A stretch of DNA of 64,000 bases from an uncultured Flavobacteriales bacterium. GTDB taxonomy: Bacteria > Bacteroidota > Bacteroidia > Flavobacteriales_D > Crocinitomicaceae. How positions within the stretch are numbered: the first letter of the stretch is position 1; every line of letters begins with the position of its first letter. Below the pieces are notes generated by a model that did no database searches, was not told where the DNA came from, and saw only the letters and a list, made by a program, of their open reading frames with translations. This document shows positions 28,926-38,900 of the stretch, piece by piece. The stretch spans positions 114,815-178,814 of the forward strand of contig CAJWRM010000002.1 of the NCBI GenBank assembly GCA_913046365.1. Reading direction: 5' to 3'. A program made the position numbers and the translations under genes.

Positions 28926-29339
28926 ATGTTTAAGCGTAAAGAAATAGAAAATACAACTATGGCAAATTCACACACACAAGAAACGAATTTAATTATTGCA
29001 GGAACCAAGCTGCTAGGTGACATTGTCACCGACAACAATATTCATATTGAAGGAGAAATCCATGGAAATATAGCATGTAAGGGTAAGGTAACAATTGGTA
29101 GCTCAGGTCGTGTCAAAGGGAATTTAAATTGCCTAACCTGTGAGATTTACGGTAAAATTGATGGTGAATTAAAAGTTGAAGACCTACTTACCTTGAAAGA
29201 GACCTCAAGAATCCATGGAAACATTGAAACACTTAAGCTAAAGATTGATGAAGGATCCTTCTTTGAAGGAACGTGTAAAATGTCTTCTGCTTTGCCTGAT
29301 ATGAGCGACGTATCCGAATTAGAGTTGAATGAAGAATAA
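28926..29339 (+). CDS. Bactofilin (polymer-forming cytoskeletal protein)
   Basis: Small beta-helical protein that self-assembles into filaments involved in cell shape or envelope organisation. The core (LIIAGTKLLGDIVTDNNIHI through GNIETLKLKIDEG) shows the repeating hydrophobic/Gly pattern of bactofilins. 137 residues from ATG 28926; a second ATG (28959, MANSHTQE) is an equally plausible start. It overlaps the next gene by 11 nt and follows porW by 8 nt. Confidence 0.9.
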   Translation: MFKRKEIENTTMANSHTQETNLIIAGTKLLGDIVTDNNIHIEGEIHGNIACKGKVTIGSSGRVKGNLNCLTCEIYGKIDGELKVEDLLTLKETSRIHGNIETLKLKIDEGSFFEGTCKMSSALPDMSDVSELELNEE

Positions 29340-29577
29340 ACAGCCTTCGCTGAAGAGGAAAGCGAACAAGTATGTTAAGTTTTCGTCTTTAGGCATTCAA
29401 ATGGGTTTGATCATATATTCATTTACTTGGGGAGGGATGTTTTTAGACGAACGTTATGAAATGTCGACTCCTTGGTTCACTGTCGCTTTATCTTTGACTG
29501 GCGTTATAGGTTCTCTGACACTTATCATAAGAGAGGTTATCAAAATGAATAAAGACGATGATTCGGAAAAGGTTTAA
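29329..29577 (+). CDS. AtpZ/AtpI-family small membrane protein
   Basis: 82-residue protein with two membrane helices (SSLGIQMGLIIYSFTWGGMF and WFTVALSLTGVIGSLTLII) and the GxxLDE-type turn (GMFLDERY) typical of the AtpZ/AtpI accessory family of F-type ATP synthase, implicated in Mg2+ handling or c-ring assembly. Overlaps both neighbours (11 and 20 nt). The ATP synthase genes themselves begin 12 kb downstream. Confidence 0.75.
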   Translation: MKNKQPSLKRKANKYVKFSSLGIQMGLIIYSFTWGGMFLDERYEMSTPWFTVALSLTGVIGSLTLIIREVIKMNKDDDSEKV

Positions 29578-29920
29578 AGGCTTACTTTTTTTGTATATAA
29601 CCCTTCTTTTTGCTTTTGTGGTAACATATGTATCCCTTCCTGATCTTTCTCAATCTGACAACATCCTGAATTCAGTTTTCCTATTGGTCCTTTATACCTG
29701 TTCTTGGTTATTTGTTCATGTCGGAGTCCGGAACAATCCAAAAAGATTCGTTGTAAACTTTATGATTATGACCGTTATGCAGTTTCTGGCTTTTTTGACT
29801 TTTGAGCTCATTTTGGTTATGAAGCATGCTCCATGGATTCAGGTAGTCCATGCCTTAGTACTTTGTGTTATACTCTTGATCATTCAATCTATTGGACTTG
29901 CACAGTCGGTTAAATCATAG
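29558..29920 (+). CDS. Small membrane protein at the ATP synthase subunit I position
   Basis: 120 residues, four hydrophobic segments, no catalytic motif. In many Bacteroidota a gene of this size and topology sits between atpZ and atpB, and may be an AtpI-like c-ring assembly factor; that assignment rests on synteny and topology only. It overlaps atpZ by 20 nt, and its 3' end overlaps the convergent peptidase gene by 6 nt. Confidence 0.5.
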   Translation: MIRKRFKGLLFLYITLLFAFVVTYVSLPDLSQSDNILNSVFLLVLYTCSWLFVHVGVRNNPKRFVVNFMIMTVMQFLAFLTFELILVMKHAPWIQVVHALVLCVILLIIQSIGLAQSVKS

Positions 29921-31204
29921 TTTGCGTATAAATTTCTCAAACAGCGATGAAAGTCCTTCGAATGACGAAAAACTCAGGGCTTCATAGGTATCATAAACAT
30001 CATGGTAATTTTGATTATTACCCATGGTATAGATGAAAAACCCAGGTACGCCTTTTTCAGTAAAATGATGGTGGTCGGAATTAGCTGCTTTTCCTCGAGC
30101 TTTAACAGTGAGAACAGCTGCCATTTTCTTATTCAGTTTTTGAAGTTTTTTAAATTCTTTTTTAAATATTCTTCCATTTACTGCCGTAATTCCTTTCTCT
30201 CCACTGCCCATAATATCCATGTTTAGCTGAAATTTAATTTTATCTAGAGGTATTACAGGATGCTCAGAAAGGTGTTTTGATCCCAGTAGTCCAATTTCTT
30301 CACCAGCAAAGGCGACGACCATTAAATTGATGTTTCTTAAGGGTTTATTTTTAAACTTTTCGGCTACCGAAAGCATCATTGCAACGCCGCTTGCATTGTC
30401 ATTACCACCTGGAAAAAAGGTTTCTGAGCCAAGTCGTCCCAAATGATCATAATGGGCAGTAAGCATAATTGTTGCTTTTGCTTTTTTGCGTGCTTCAATA
30501 ATACCAATAACATTTCGAGCTTTATGGTTCTTTATAAATTGATTGTGAATATTTATGCTAATCTCTTGGCCATTTGTTTGATTTAAAAGTGAAGATGATT
30601 GAATCTGAAGATGAGTTGAGCCATGTGCTATTGGACTCACAGACCAAGTAAATTTTTTATTTACAAGTTCTATGATTGGTTTAAATTGGGCATATTGGCT
30701 GATGAGATAGCTGATATTCCTGCTCTTATCCAAAGAGTAATTCAAATTTTTAACAATAAGAATATCATTTTCTTTCAAGTCAAACCAACTAATATCTCCT
30801 TTAGTTATGATTTCTAAGAATTCTTCTCCAGAAACAAATTTGGAATAAAAAAATGTTGGATTACACGGGGATTTAGTACAAGTTCCTGAGGAAGCAGCTG
30901 TTGCTACATAATCTTGTCCAGGAATAAGTTTTTGTCCCGAAAAAAAAACATCGCAGCTATCTGGGAACGTGTTCACGCTGAAGCTGAAAGACTGGAAATA
31001 ATTGTCCGAAATGGGAGCTATCCCCATTTGCGCATAGCTTCTTGCAATATATGCTGCCGCTATTGAATCTCCACCTCCGACATATCCTCTTCCGTGAAAT
31101 CCCGGAGCGCACATGGCTTTTGTAAATCGCTTGTAGTCAAAATCACCTTGCGCATTTAACTGACAAAACGATATAAGGCATAAAATATATACGTACTTAT
31201 TCAT
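29915..31204 (-). CDS. M28 family zinc aminopeptidase, secreted
   Basis: Exported metallopeptidase with a cleavable signal peptide ending near NAQG (residue 20). The two-zinc site of the family is visible: His in TAHYDHLG, Asp in GGNDNASGVAMM, the Glu-Glu pair in AFAGEEIGLLGS, Asp in LNMDIMGSG and His in NSDHHHFTEKGVPGFFI. 429 residues. Substrate unknown; likely trims peptides in the periplasm or outside the cell. Confidence 0.92.
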   Translation of the reverse strand: MNKYVYILCLISFCQLNAQGDFDYKRFTKAMCAPGFHGRGYVGGGDSIAAAYIARSYAQMGIAPISDNYFQSFSFSVNTFPDSCDVFFSGQKLIPGQDYVATAASSGTCTKSPCNPTFFYSKFVSGEEFLEIITKGDISWFDLKENDILIVKNLNYSLDKSRNISYLISQYAQFKPIIELVNKKFTWSVSPIAHGSTHLQIQSSSLLNQTNGQEISINIHNQFIKNHKARNVIGIIEARKKAKATIMLTAHYDHLGRLGSETFFPGGNDNASGVAMMLSVAEKFKNKPLRNINLMVVAFAGEEIGLLGSKHLSEHPVIPLDKIKFQLNMDIMGSGEKGITAVNGRIFKKEFKKLQKLNKKMAAVLTVKARGKAANSDHHHFTEKGVPGFFIYTMGNNQNYHDVYDTYEALSFSSFEGLSSLFEKFIRKL

Positions 31205-31364
31205 TTTTTAAATCAAAGCATTTTTCGTCTAATTTACATTAAAAAGTCGTTTTTTTTGAATGTATTCAGTCCCTTTATTTACCTAAAGTTGTTATCTTGT
31301 TCCATATCTAAGGGTTACAACATTTGCTTTTTGAGATGTGGCCGAATAGTTTAAATAAACACCT

Positions 31365-31940
31365 ATGTTTTTAGAGCAATTTCCAATACAGAATAGGTCC
31401 AACGGTTGGGTTGAAGTTATTTGTGGATCTATGTTTTCTGGAAAAACCGAGGAACTTATAAGGAGATTGAGGCGTGCAGAGTTTGCCAAGCAAGATTTAA
31501 TCTTATTCAAGCCATCAGTTGATAAAAGATACAGTGAGAATAATGTTGTCAGCCATAGTGGCACTGAATTCAATGCAGTGCTCGTTGCGAGCTCTCAAGA
31601 GATATTAAATAATGTTGAGAATCAAAAGGTTGTGGCTATAGATGAAGCACAATTTTTTGATGACCAGCTTGTCGAGGTTGCGTCTGAGCTTGCTGGACGT
31701 GGAATTAGAGTAATACTTGCTGGTTTGGATATGGATTATACAGGTACACCCTTTGGTCCAATGCCAGCTCTGCTGGCATCTGCAGAATATGTTTCTAAGG
31801 TCCATGCCATATGTGTGTCATGCGGTAACCTGGCCCAATTTTCAAACAGGTTAGTGGCTGACACCGATCAGGTAATGCTCGGTGCAGTTGAAGAATACCG
31901 TCCACTTTGCAGGTCATGCTTTAACAAATCCTCAACGTGA
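31365..31940 (+). CDS. tdk: Thymidine kinase
   Basis: Phosphorylates thymidine in nucleotide salvage. Type II TK features in 191 residues: P-loop GSMFSGKTEELIRRLRRAE, DEAQFFD, and a zinc-binding C-terminal part with CVSCG and CRSCF. Its TGA stop overlaps the GTG start of murF-alr by 3 nt (31938-31939 shared within GTGA), so the two are translationally coupled. Confidence 0.94.
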   Translation: MFLEQFPIQNRSNGWVEVICGSMFSGKTEELIRRLRRAEFAKQDLILFKPSVDKRYSENNVVSHSGTEFNAVLVASSQEILNNVENQKVVAIDEAQFFDDQLVEVASELAGRGIRVILAGLDMDYTGTPFGPMPALLASAEYVSKVHAICVSCGNLAQFSNRLVADTDQVMLGAVEEYRPLCRSCFNKSST

Positions 31941-34219
31941 ATCTACAGCTTACAATAGGTCAGCTATGTAAAATTTTTGAACTTGAGGATAGTACTCAAG
32001 ATCACGCTTTGGTCGTAAATGAAGTTGTTTATGACACAAGGACCCTTGTCCATGGTAGTGGTAAAATGTTTTTTGCCTTAGAGGGTAAATATCGAAACGG
32101 AGCTTCATTTATTGAAGAAGCTTATCGAAAAGGTGTTCGTGTCTTTGTTGTCCAAAAAAAGCCTAATAAAGCATACCTTGATGCGGTTTATCTGCAGGTC
32201 AGTGATCCTTTAGACGGGTTAATGAAGCTTGCGAAATGGCACAGAGCACATTTTGAGATTCCGATAATTGCGATTATAGGAACCCACGGTAAGACTACAA
32301 TTAAAGAATGGCTCGGGTATTTATTAAAGCGAAAGTATAGACTTGTAAAATCTCCAAAGAGCTATAACTCTAAATTAGGTGTTGCCCTTTCTATATTGGA
32401 GCTCCATTCATCTGCAGATATAGGTGTTTTTGAGCTTTCAATTTCTCTTCCACATGAAGGGAAAGTATTCAATGAAATGTTGGCTCCAACTCATGTTGTA
32501 GTTGGTCATATTGGTGATAAGCATAACGGAAATTTTTCTGAAAAGAATGGTAAAAAGATAGAGTACTTCAATTTCATAAAAGGGTGCAAATCAGTTTTTC
32601 AGCTTGAATCTAAACTCGATGATTTCTTGTCGGGAAATAAAGGGGTGATAAAACTTTCATCTTCTGCCTTTCAATCATCACTTGCAAAATTGGGTTTTCT
32701 AGATCAACTAAAAGAAGAAAATGCCATCATGGCGTTGGGTGTAGCAAGCTATTTTGAAGTTAAGATTCCGGAACATATCCAATTTTCAGATATTGCAATG
32801 CGACTTGAAACTTTTGATGGGATTCATAACTCACTTGTGATTAATGATACCTATAGCTTAGACAAAGAATCCTTGGAGGCGGCCTTGCAGTATCAAAGCA
32901 CACTTGCTAAGTCTAAAAAACGAGTTTTGTTGTTACCAAAAGAGGTCACAATCCCCATACAAGAGATAGATGCCTTAATTGAACGTTATGCGCCTTTGAA
33001 ATGTCATTTTTCAGATGAATTAACGCTAGAAGAATCGTCTTTAAATAACGCGGTCGTTTTAGTAAAGGGAAACGCAGGGTCGTCAATGAATAATGTAGCG
33101 CACCTACTTAAACTTAAGCAGCATAGAACTCAAATTAATGTCAACTTGAGTACTTTGAGAAAAAATATTCATACCCTAAAAGACCTTCTTCCTGCGCAAA
33201 CAAAAAGTTTGGTAATGGTAAAAGCCAATGCTTATGGGACAGGAATGAAAAGAACCGCGATATTTATAGAGGAATTAGGTATTGATTATCTAGGTGTAGC
33301 TTATACGGATGAAGGTGTACAGCTTCGAAACTATGGGGTCAAGTGCCCTATTTTGGTGATGAGCCCCGGCCCTGATGATTTTCATGATTGTATAGAGTAT
33401 GACTTAGAGCCAGCAATTTTTTCATTAACGCTTCTAGATGATTTGGTGCGCACTTTGATTTTGAAAAAAAGAATGGCTTTCCCAATACATCTTAAAATAG
33501 ATTCAGGAATGAATCGTCTGGGAATTGAGCCTTCTGAGATCCCAAGTTTTATAGATATACTTCACTCCCAACCAGAGCTTCATTTGAAGGGGGTTTATTC
33601 TCATTTTGCTGAATCAGATAACCAATTAGATCCTTCTTTTACTAAACATCAGTTGGATGTATTCCTTGGTGTATGCGAAATGTTAAGCAAGCATGTTTCA
33701 TACCCCTATATTAAACATATGGCGAATTCTGCAGCGATCATTAACCAACCGAAAGCCGCGTTAGATATGGTTCGAATGGGGCTTATTGTTTATGGAGTAG
33801 CTGATCATTTAAGTGCCAAAAAAGCCCTTGAGCCAGTGATTGAGTGGCGAAGTGAAATTACGCAGATAAAGTACCTTTCTAAAGGGGATACGGTTGGCTA
33901 CAATAGAGCGTTTTTAGCAAAAAAAGAGACTACTATTGCAATTGTTCCGGTGGGTTATGCCGATGGCTTCAGACGATCTTTAGGTAAAGGTAAAGGGACT
34001 GTTTTTATAGGAGGAAAAAGTTGTAAGACAGTTGGAAACGTATGTATGGATATGGTAATGGTCGATGTAACAGGATTAAAGCTTCAAGAGGGCGATACAG
34101 TAGAAATTATAGGTGAAAACCAATCTATTCTTGATTTTGCTGCGCAATTGAATACAATTCCATACGAAGTTTTAACTGCTCTTTCTTTGAGGGTTCACCG
34201 GAATTATATCGTAACTTAG
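31937..34219 (+). CDS. MurF-Alr fusion: UDP-MurNAc-tripeptide:D-Ala-D-Ala ligase / alanine racemase
   Basis: Bifunctional cell-wall enzyme of the Bacteroidota, 760 residues, GTG start. The MurF half (about 1-385) has the ATP loop GTHGKTTIKEW near residue 115 and ENA near 270, but the usual DSYNxxP-type motif reads NDTYSLDKES and the IGEAHxxxF motif reads IGDKHNGNF. The racemase half has PLP-binding Lys429 (MVKANAYGTG) and catalytic Tyr655 (TVGYNRAF), 226 residues apart as in alanine racemases. The racemase appears intact; the ligase half looks divergent. Confidence 0.9.
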   Translation: MNLQLTIGQLCKIFELEDSTQDHALVVNEVVYDTRTLVHGSGKMFFALEGKYRNGASFIEEAYRKGVRVFVVQKKPNKAYLDAVYLQVSDPLDGLMKLAKWHRAHFEIPIIAIIGTHGKTTIKEWLGYLLKRKYRLVKSPKSYNSKLGVALSILELHSSADIGVFELSISLPHEGKVFNEMLAPTHVVVGHIGDKHNGNFSEKNGKKIEYFNFIKGCKSVFQLESKLDDFLSGNKGVIKLSSSAFQSSLAKLGFLDQLKEENAIMALGVASYFEVKIPEHIQFSDIAMRLETFDGIHNSLVINDTYSLDKESLEAALQYQSTLAKSKKRVLLLPKEVTIPIQEIDALIERYAPLKCHFSDELTLEESSLNNAVVLVKGNAGSSMNNVAHLLKLKQHRTQINVNLSTLRKNIHTLKDLLPAQTKSLVMVKANAYGTGMKRTAIFIEELGIDYLGVAYTDEGVQLRNYGVKCPILVMSPGPDDFHDCIEYDLEPAIFSLTLLDDLVRTLILKKRMAFPIHLKIDSGMNRLGIEPSEIPSFIDILHSQPELHLKGVYSHFAESDNQLDPSFTKHQLDVFLGVCEMLSKHVSYPYIKHMANSAAIINQPKAALDMVRMGLIVYGVADHLSAKKALEPVIEWRSEITQIKYLSKGDTVGYNRAFLAKKETTIAIVPVGYADGFRRSLGKGKGTVFIGGKSCKTVGNVCMDMVMVDVTGLKLQEGDTVEIIGENQSILDFAAQLNTIPYEVLTALSLRVHRNYIVT

Positions 34220-34237
34220 CAAATTAAATTTCTTTTT

Positions 34238-35314
34238 ATGAAAAATCTCCTAGCATTACTTTTTATTTCATTCTTAATTTCATTTTCCTTTAATATTTAC
34301 GGCCAGGTTGAATCTACAGACTCTACGTTGTGTTTAATAGAAAAAAACGATGGCACAAAATATATTGCAATTATTCTAAGTGATGATGCAAGGGAGTTAC
34401 TAATTGAAACGAAAACAATAGGTAAAATATATATTCTTAAGTCAGAAGTAAAAAGAATAACCCTGATTGAGAACCAAGATGAAATAAAAAATGGTGAATT
34501 GCGTGAAGAAAGTCCTTTTTCAACCCGATATGCATTTACCAATAATGCATTACCGATTAAACGTAACGATCATTATGCAATGGTCAATTTGTTCGGTCCT
34601 GAGGTTCATTTTGCAGTGAATGACCGCTTAAATATAGGTGTTATGACTACTTGGATTGGTAGTCCTTTGGTTGCGGTTGGAAAGTTCACCATACCTACAT
34701 CAAATAAGAAAGTCAATTTTTCTATTGCCTCAATGTTAGGAACGACAGGTTATTTAAATAGTTTTCGGGGGCTTGGTGGTTTACACTGGGGTACCTTTAC
34801 ATATGGTGATCGTAAAAATAATATTAGTCTTTCTGCGGGTTTTGGATATATTCGTCCAGGCACGTCCCAGGAGATACCTGGAGTTTACATTGGAGATTCG
34901 ACCATTTACACGAGTGCTGATGGTTCAGATTATGTAAACTATAATTATCCTAACATACCTAGACAAGCCAATAATGATCTCCTGAAAGCACCGATTATTT
35001 CTGTTGCAGGAATTTTCCAAATAACGAGTAGCGCAAGTATATTCTTTGATTCTATGTTTGCGTTTGGTGAGGTTGAAAGGTCTGACATTAATAGAGACTT
35101 TGATGGCGGAGATATTTCTCCATATATCATTAGTATAACTGAAAATCAGCTAGCTTCTAATCAATTTGCCGCATTATATTTGATGCCGGGAATGCGTTTT
35201 CAGAAAAATGAAAACAGGGCTTTTCAAATTGCGGTTGCTGGAGTTTCGGTTTGGGATTCTGGTGATAACATAACGTTCCCATTACCGCTCTTATCATGGT
35301 TTTTTAAATTTTAA
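34238..35314 (+). CDS. Secreted protein of unknown function, probable outer-membrane beta-barrel
   Basis: Not recognised as a named family. 358 residues with a signal peptide ending near IYGQ (residue 23). An N-terminal module (LCLIEKNDGTKYIAIILSDD, then ILKSEVKRI) resembles short SH3-like modules seen in many Bacteroidota secreted proteins. From about residue 100 alternating Gly/aromatic strands ending in WFFKF suggest a beta-barrel with a C-terminal aromatic. Confidence 0.6.
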   Translation: MKNLLALLFISFLISFSFNIYGQVESTDSTLCLIEKNDGTKYIAIILSDDARELLIETKTIGKIYILKSEVKRITLIENQDEIKNGELREESPFSTRYAFTNNALPIKRNDHYAMVNLFGPEVHFAVNDRLNIGVMTTWIGSPLVAVGKFTIPTSNKKVNFSIASMLGTTGYLNSFRGLGGLHWGTFTYGDRKNNISLSAGFGYIRPGTSQEIPGVYIGDSTIYTSADGSDYVNYNYPNIPRQANNDLLKAPIISVAGIFQITSSASIFFDSMFAFGEVERSDINRDFDGGDISPYIISITENQLASNQFAALYLMPGMRFQKNENRAFQIAVAGVSVWDSGDNITFPLPLLSWFFKF

Positions 35315-35369
35315 TTCCTAACTTTTCAGAGCATCATTTGTTGTATTGCAATAAATAAAAAAAATCATT

Positions 35370-35891
35370 ATGAATAAAAGAGTAGAGACCGCATTAAATG
35401 ACCAAATTAAAAAAGAAGCATCGTCTTCTCAGTATTATCTTTCTATGGCGTCTTGGGCAGAGTCTAATGGCCTAAACGGAACAGCAAACTTTATGTATAC
35501 CCATTCAGATGAAGAGCGTTTTCACATGCTCAAGCTTGTGAAGTTTGTGAATGAGCGAGGTGGCAGGGCGGAGGTTCCTCAATTAGAAAAACCACCGCAT
35601 GAATTCAAGAACTTAAAGAGTGTTTTTGAATCACTTCTCCAGCATGAAATAGGCGTTACGGCTAGTATCAATAATTTAGTAGACATTTGTCTTCAGGAAA
35701 AAGATTATACGACACATAACTTTGTTCAATGGTATGTTTCAGAGCAGCTTGAAGAAGAAGCTTTGGCGCGCACAATACTTGATAAACTGAACCTGATCGG
35801 AACAGATTCAGGAGGAATGTATATGTTTGATCGAGATATGGAGAATTCTTTAATTCAAGCTAACAATGTAAATGACTCTGCGGAGCAATAG
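35370..35891 (+). CDS. ftnA: Ferritin
   Basis: Non-heme iron storage protein, 173 residues of four-helix bundle. The ferroxidase residues are present: Glu in EASSSQYYLSMASWAE, the Glu/His of HSDEERFHM, and Glu in the later QLEEEALARTILDKL helix. No Met-rich heme site of bacterioferritin is seen. Followed 11 nt later by the large cyclase sensor in the same direction. Confidence 0.95.
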   Translation: MNKRVETALNDQIKKEASSSQYYLSMASWAESNGLNGTANFMYTHSDEERFHMLKLVKFVNERGGRAEVPQLEKPPHEFKNLKSVFESLLQHEIGVTASINNLVDICLQEKDYTTHNFVQWYVSEQLEEEALARTILDKLNLIGTDSGGMYMFDRDMENSLIQANNVNDSAEQ

Positions 35892-35902
35892 CCTTTAAGC
35901 GA

Positions 35903-38900
35903 GTGAAAAAGCTTGTATTTCTTATCATCTTTGTTCCTTGTTTTGCATGGGCGCAATCGGTTTACCGCTTTAATAATTATACGATTAACAATGGCCTGTC
36001 CCAAAGTACCGTAAATACAATTTTACAGGACGACAATAGCGCCTTGTGGATAGGTACCCAGGATGGTTTGAACAGGTTTGACGGCGACAAATTTGAAATC
36101 TTCAATTCAGATGAGGAAGATGGTATTAACAATCCTTTTATTACAAGCTCCGCCAAAACAAAGGATGGTAAGTTATGGTTTGGAACCCACAACGGCCTCA
36201 CAGCATATAGTCCAATAAAGGAGGAATTTCAAACCTACACACCCAGCAATAAAAAAAACCTAGACATCTCATCGATTTCTATTGGAGAAGGAGACGACCT
36301 CTGGATTGCAACCTTAAATCAAGGAGTATTTAGGTTTGATAGTGAAAACAATAATTTTGAAACCCTTAAATGGGGAAATAGTACTCGCGAAATAAATTCT
36401 GCAACGTACGTTGAAAATAGCCTAATAATTCATACAAGTGCGGATGAATTATTTATATATAATTTTCCTTCTAATACCCTGAAGAAGGTGAGGACAGATG
36501 TTTTAGGTTTTGATGATTTTGAAATCTTAAACATCACTATTGCTTCAGATAGTAACATCTATTTAGGTTCAAATGTCGGTGTATTCCAATTAGACATAAA
36601 GTCTCATTGTTTGTTGCGGGAGTTTCAAAATTATCCTGAGCTTCAAAATATTCAAGTGAAGAATATTTGCTTGTCCCAAGGACAGTGGTTTTTTGCTTCA
36701 GCCGCCAATGGTTTATACACCATAGACGAACGCGGAGACCTCATCAATAGCACACAAGATATGTTCCAAAAGAGTGCGCTAATGTATAATGAATTGAATG
36801 TACTTTTCGAAGATAAGAATAAGAAATTATGGATTGGAAGTGACAGGGGGATCTCTAGTTTTGATCCTAAATACTCTGGCTTTATAGGTGTAGGACCCGG
36901 TGCGAATCCTAAAAAGAGTTTACCTTCTCCAAATGTTTGGACCTTCACAGAGGACAAAAGTGGAGATTATTTGTTTGTAGGTACTGACATAGGAATGTCA
37001 CGACTTGATAGAAGGACAGGCATCTTCGAACATTTTAATCGTTTGAATAAAAATGAAGCGAGTTATAAAGTTCTGTCGTCTTGTGCAATTGACTCAAATA
37101 CCGTGTTGGCAGGATTTGAGGATGGACTCTTTAAATTGGAAATAAATGGCGATCAATCCTTCGAGTATACTCGCTTAAATTATGTGAACCCAATCATTTT
37201 ATCTAAGTACAATCGGTTGTACGGTATAGAGAGTCTCGATGAAGAGAATTACCTATTGGCTACGAAAGCTGCGGCGTTTTTATACAATATAAAAACGGGT
37301 AATTCTGTGCGCTTTGAACACAATATAAATCTTCCTCAGGAATCTCTTTCTCCAGGCATCTGTCGGGTGGTATATAAGGATCGAAAGGGTAGGGTTTGGT
37401 TCGCTACAAGCGCTGGAGGAATCAATATGCTAGTCAAGAATGAATCGGGGAATTATATCATCCAGCCACCACCAATTAATAAGAAAATTCTCGAAGTGAC
37501 ACAGGACTATGCAATGGCTATTTGTGACGATGAAAAAGGAAATTTATATGTGGGAACGTCGGGGTCTGGAATGCTATATGTAGATTTTGACTCTGGCGAA
37601 ATCAAAAAAATTGATAAAAAATCTGGTCTTCCAAATAATACCATTTACGGTGTTTTAAATGATGGCAAGCGGATCTGGATTAGTACAAACAAGGGTATAG
37701 CTTCATACAATCCATTAAATGCGGATGTTAAGTCATATCTTGAGGTAAACGGCCTAGTGAGTAATGAGTTTAATTCCAATGCCTTTTTCAATTCTTCTAA
37801 TGGTGAACTGTTTTTTGGTTCGATATACGGATACAATGTATTTAAGCCAGATGAATTGAATGTTGAGAATACAGAGCAAGAAGTCATTATCACCAAATTC
37901 AAATTGAACAATGGTTGGTTAAAGCCTGGTCAAGTCGGATCGCCTTTGAAACAACCTATTGCAAAAACATCATTTATTGAGCTGCCATATACGGACAGAA
38001 GTTTTACCATTCGATTCCAAACTAGTGATTTATCCAATCCTGAATTGACTCATTTTAAGTACGAGCTTATTGGGTCTGGTTCGAATGAAAGTTTCATTGA
38101 AAAAAACCGCGAAATCACTTTTAATTCATTATCTCCTGGAGACTATCAATTAAAGATTTATGCTAAACTAGGTGAGGGTTCTTGGAGTAAAAACCCCAAA
38201 GTTCTTGAAATATCTATTTTACCGCCTTATTGGGGTACATGGTGGTTCTGGACTATTGCCGCTTTGATTATTTCAGTATTAGCGTTTTTATTTTTTAAAC
38301 GAAGAATCGAATCCGAACGTAGAGAACAAGTGAAATTGGAGATAAAGGTTACCGAGAGGACTCGTGAGATTAGCAATCAAAAAACAAGAATTGAAGAGCA
38401 AAGTAAGCTACTTGAAGCTGAGAAAAACAATGTCGTGCGTCAACAAGAGCTTTTGCAAATCGAAAAAGATAATGCTGAACGCTGGTTGGCAAATGCCCTC
38501 CCTGAGGAGGTTGTAAGAGAGCTCAAGGTAAAAGGTAAGGTAGAAGCGAATGCATTTGACAAGGTGACTGTCATGTTTACAGATGTTGTTGGGTTTACAA
38601 ACATTTCAAGGAGAATGAGGCCAAGTAGACTTGTGAAACGTTTGGATATTTTATTTAGAAGATTTGATGAGCTCATTCAAAATAATGATCTTGAGAAAAT
38701 AAAAACCATTGGTGATGCATACATGTGTGCAGGTGGTATTCCAATTGAAAATTCAATAAATCCAATGAATGCCTGTATTGCGGCATTACAAATCCAGGAT
38801 TATATGTCGAAACTAAAGTTTGACGCAATTGCTAACCACAGCGATTATTGGGAGTTACGTCTTGGGATACACACAGGGCCTGTTGTAGCAGGTATAATTG

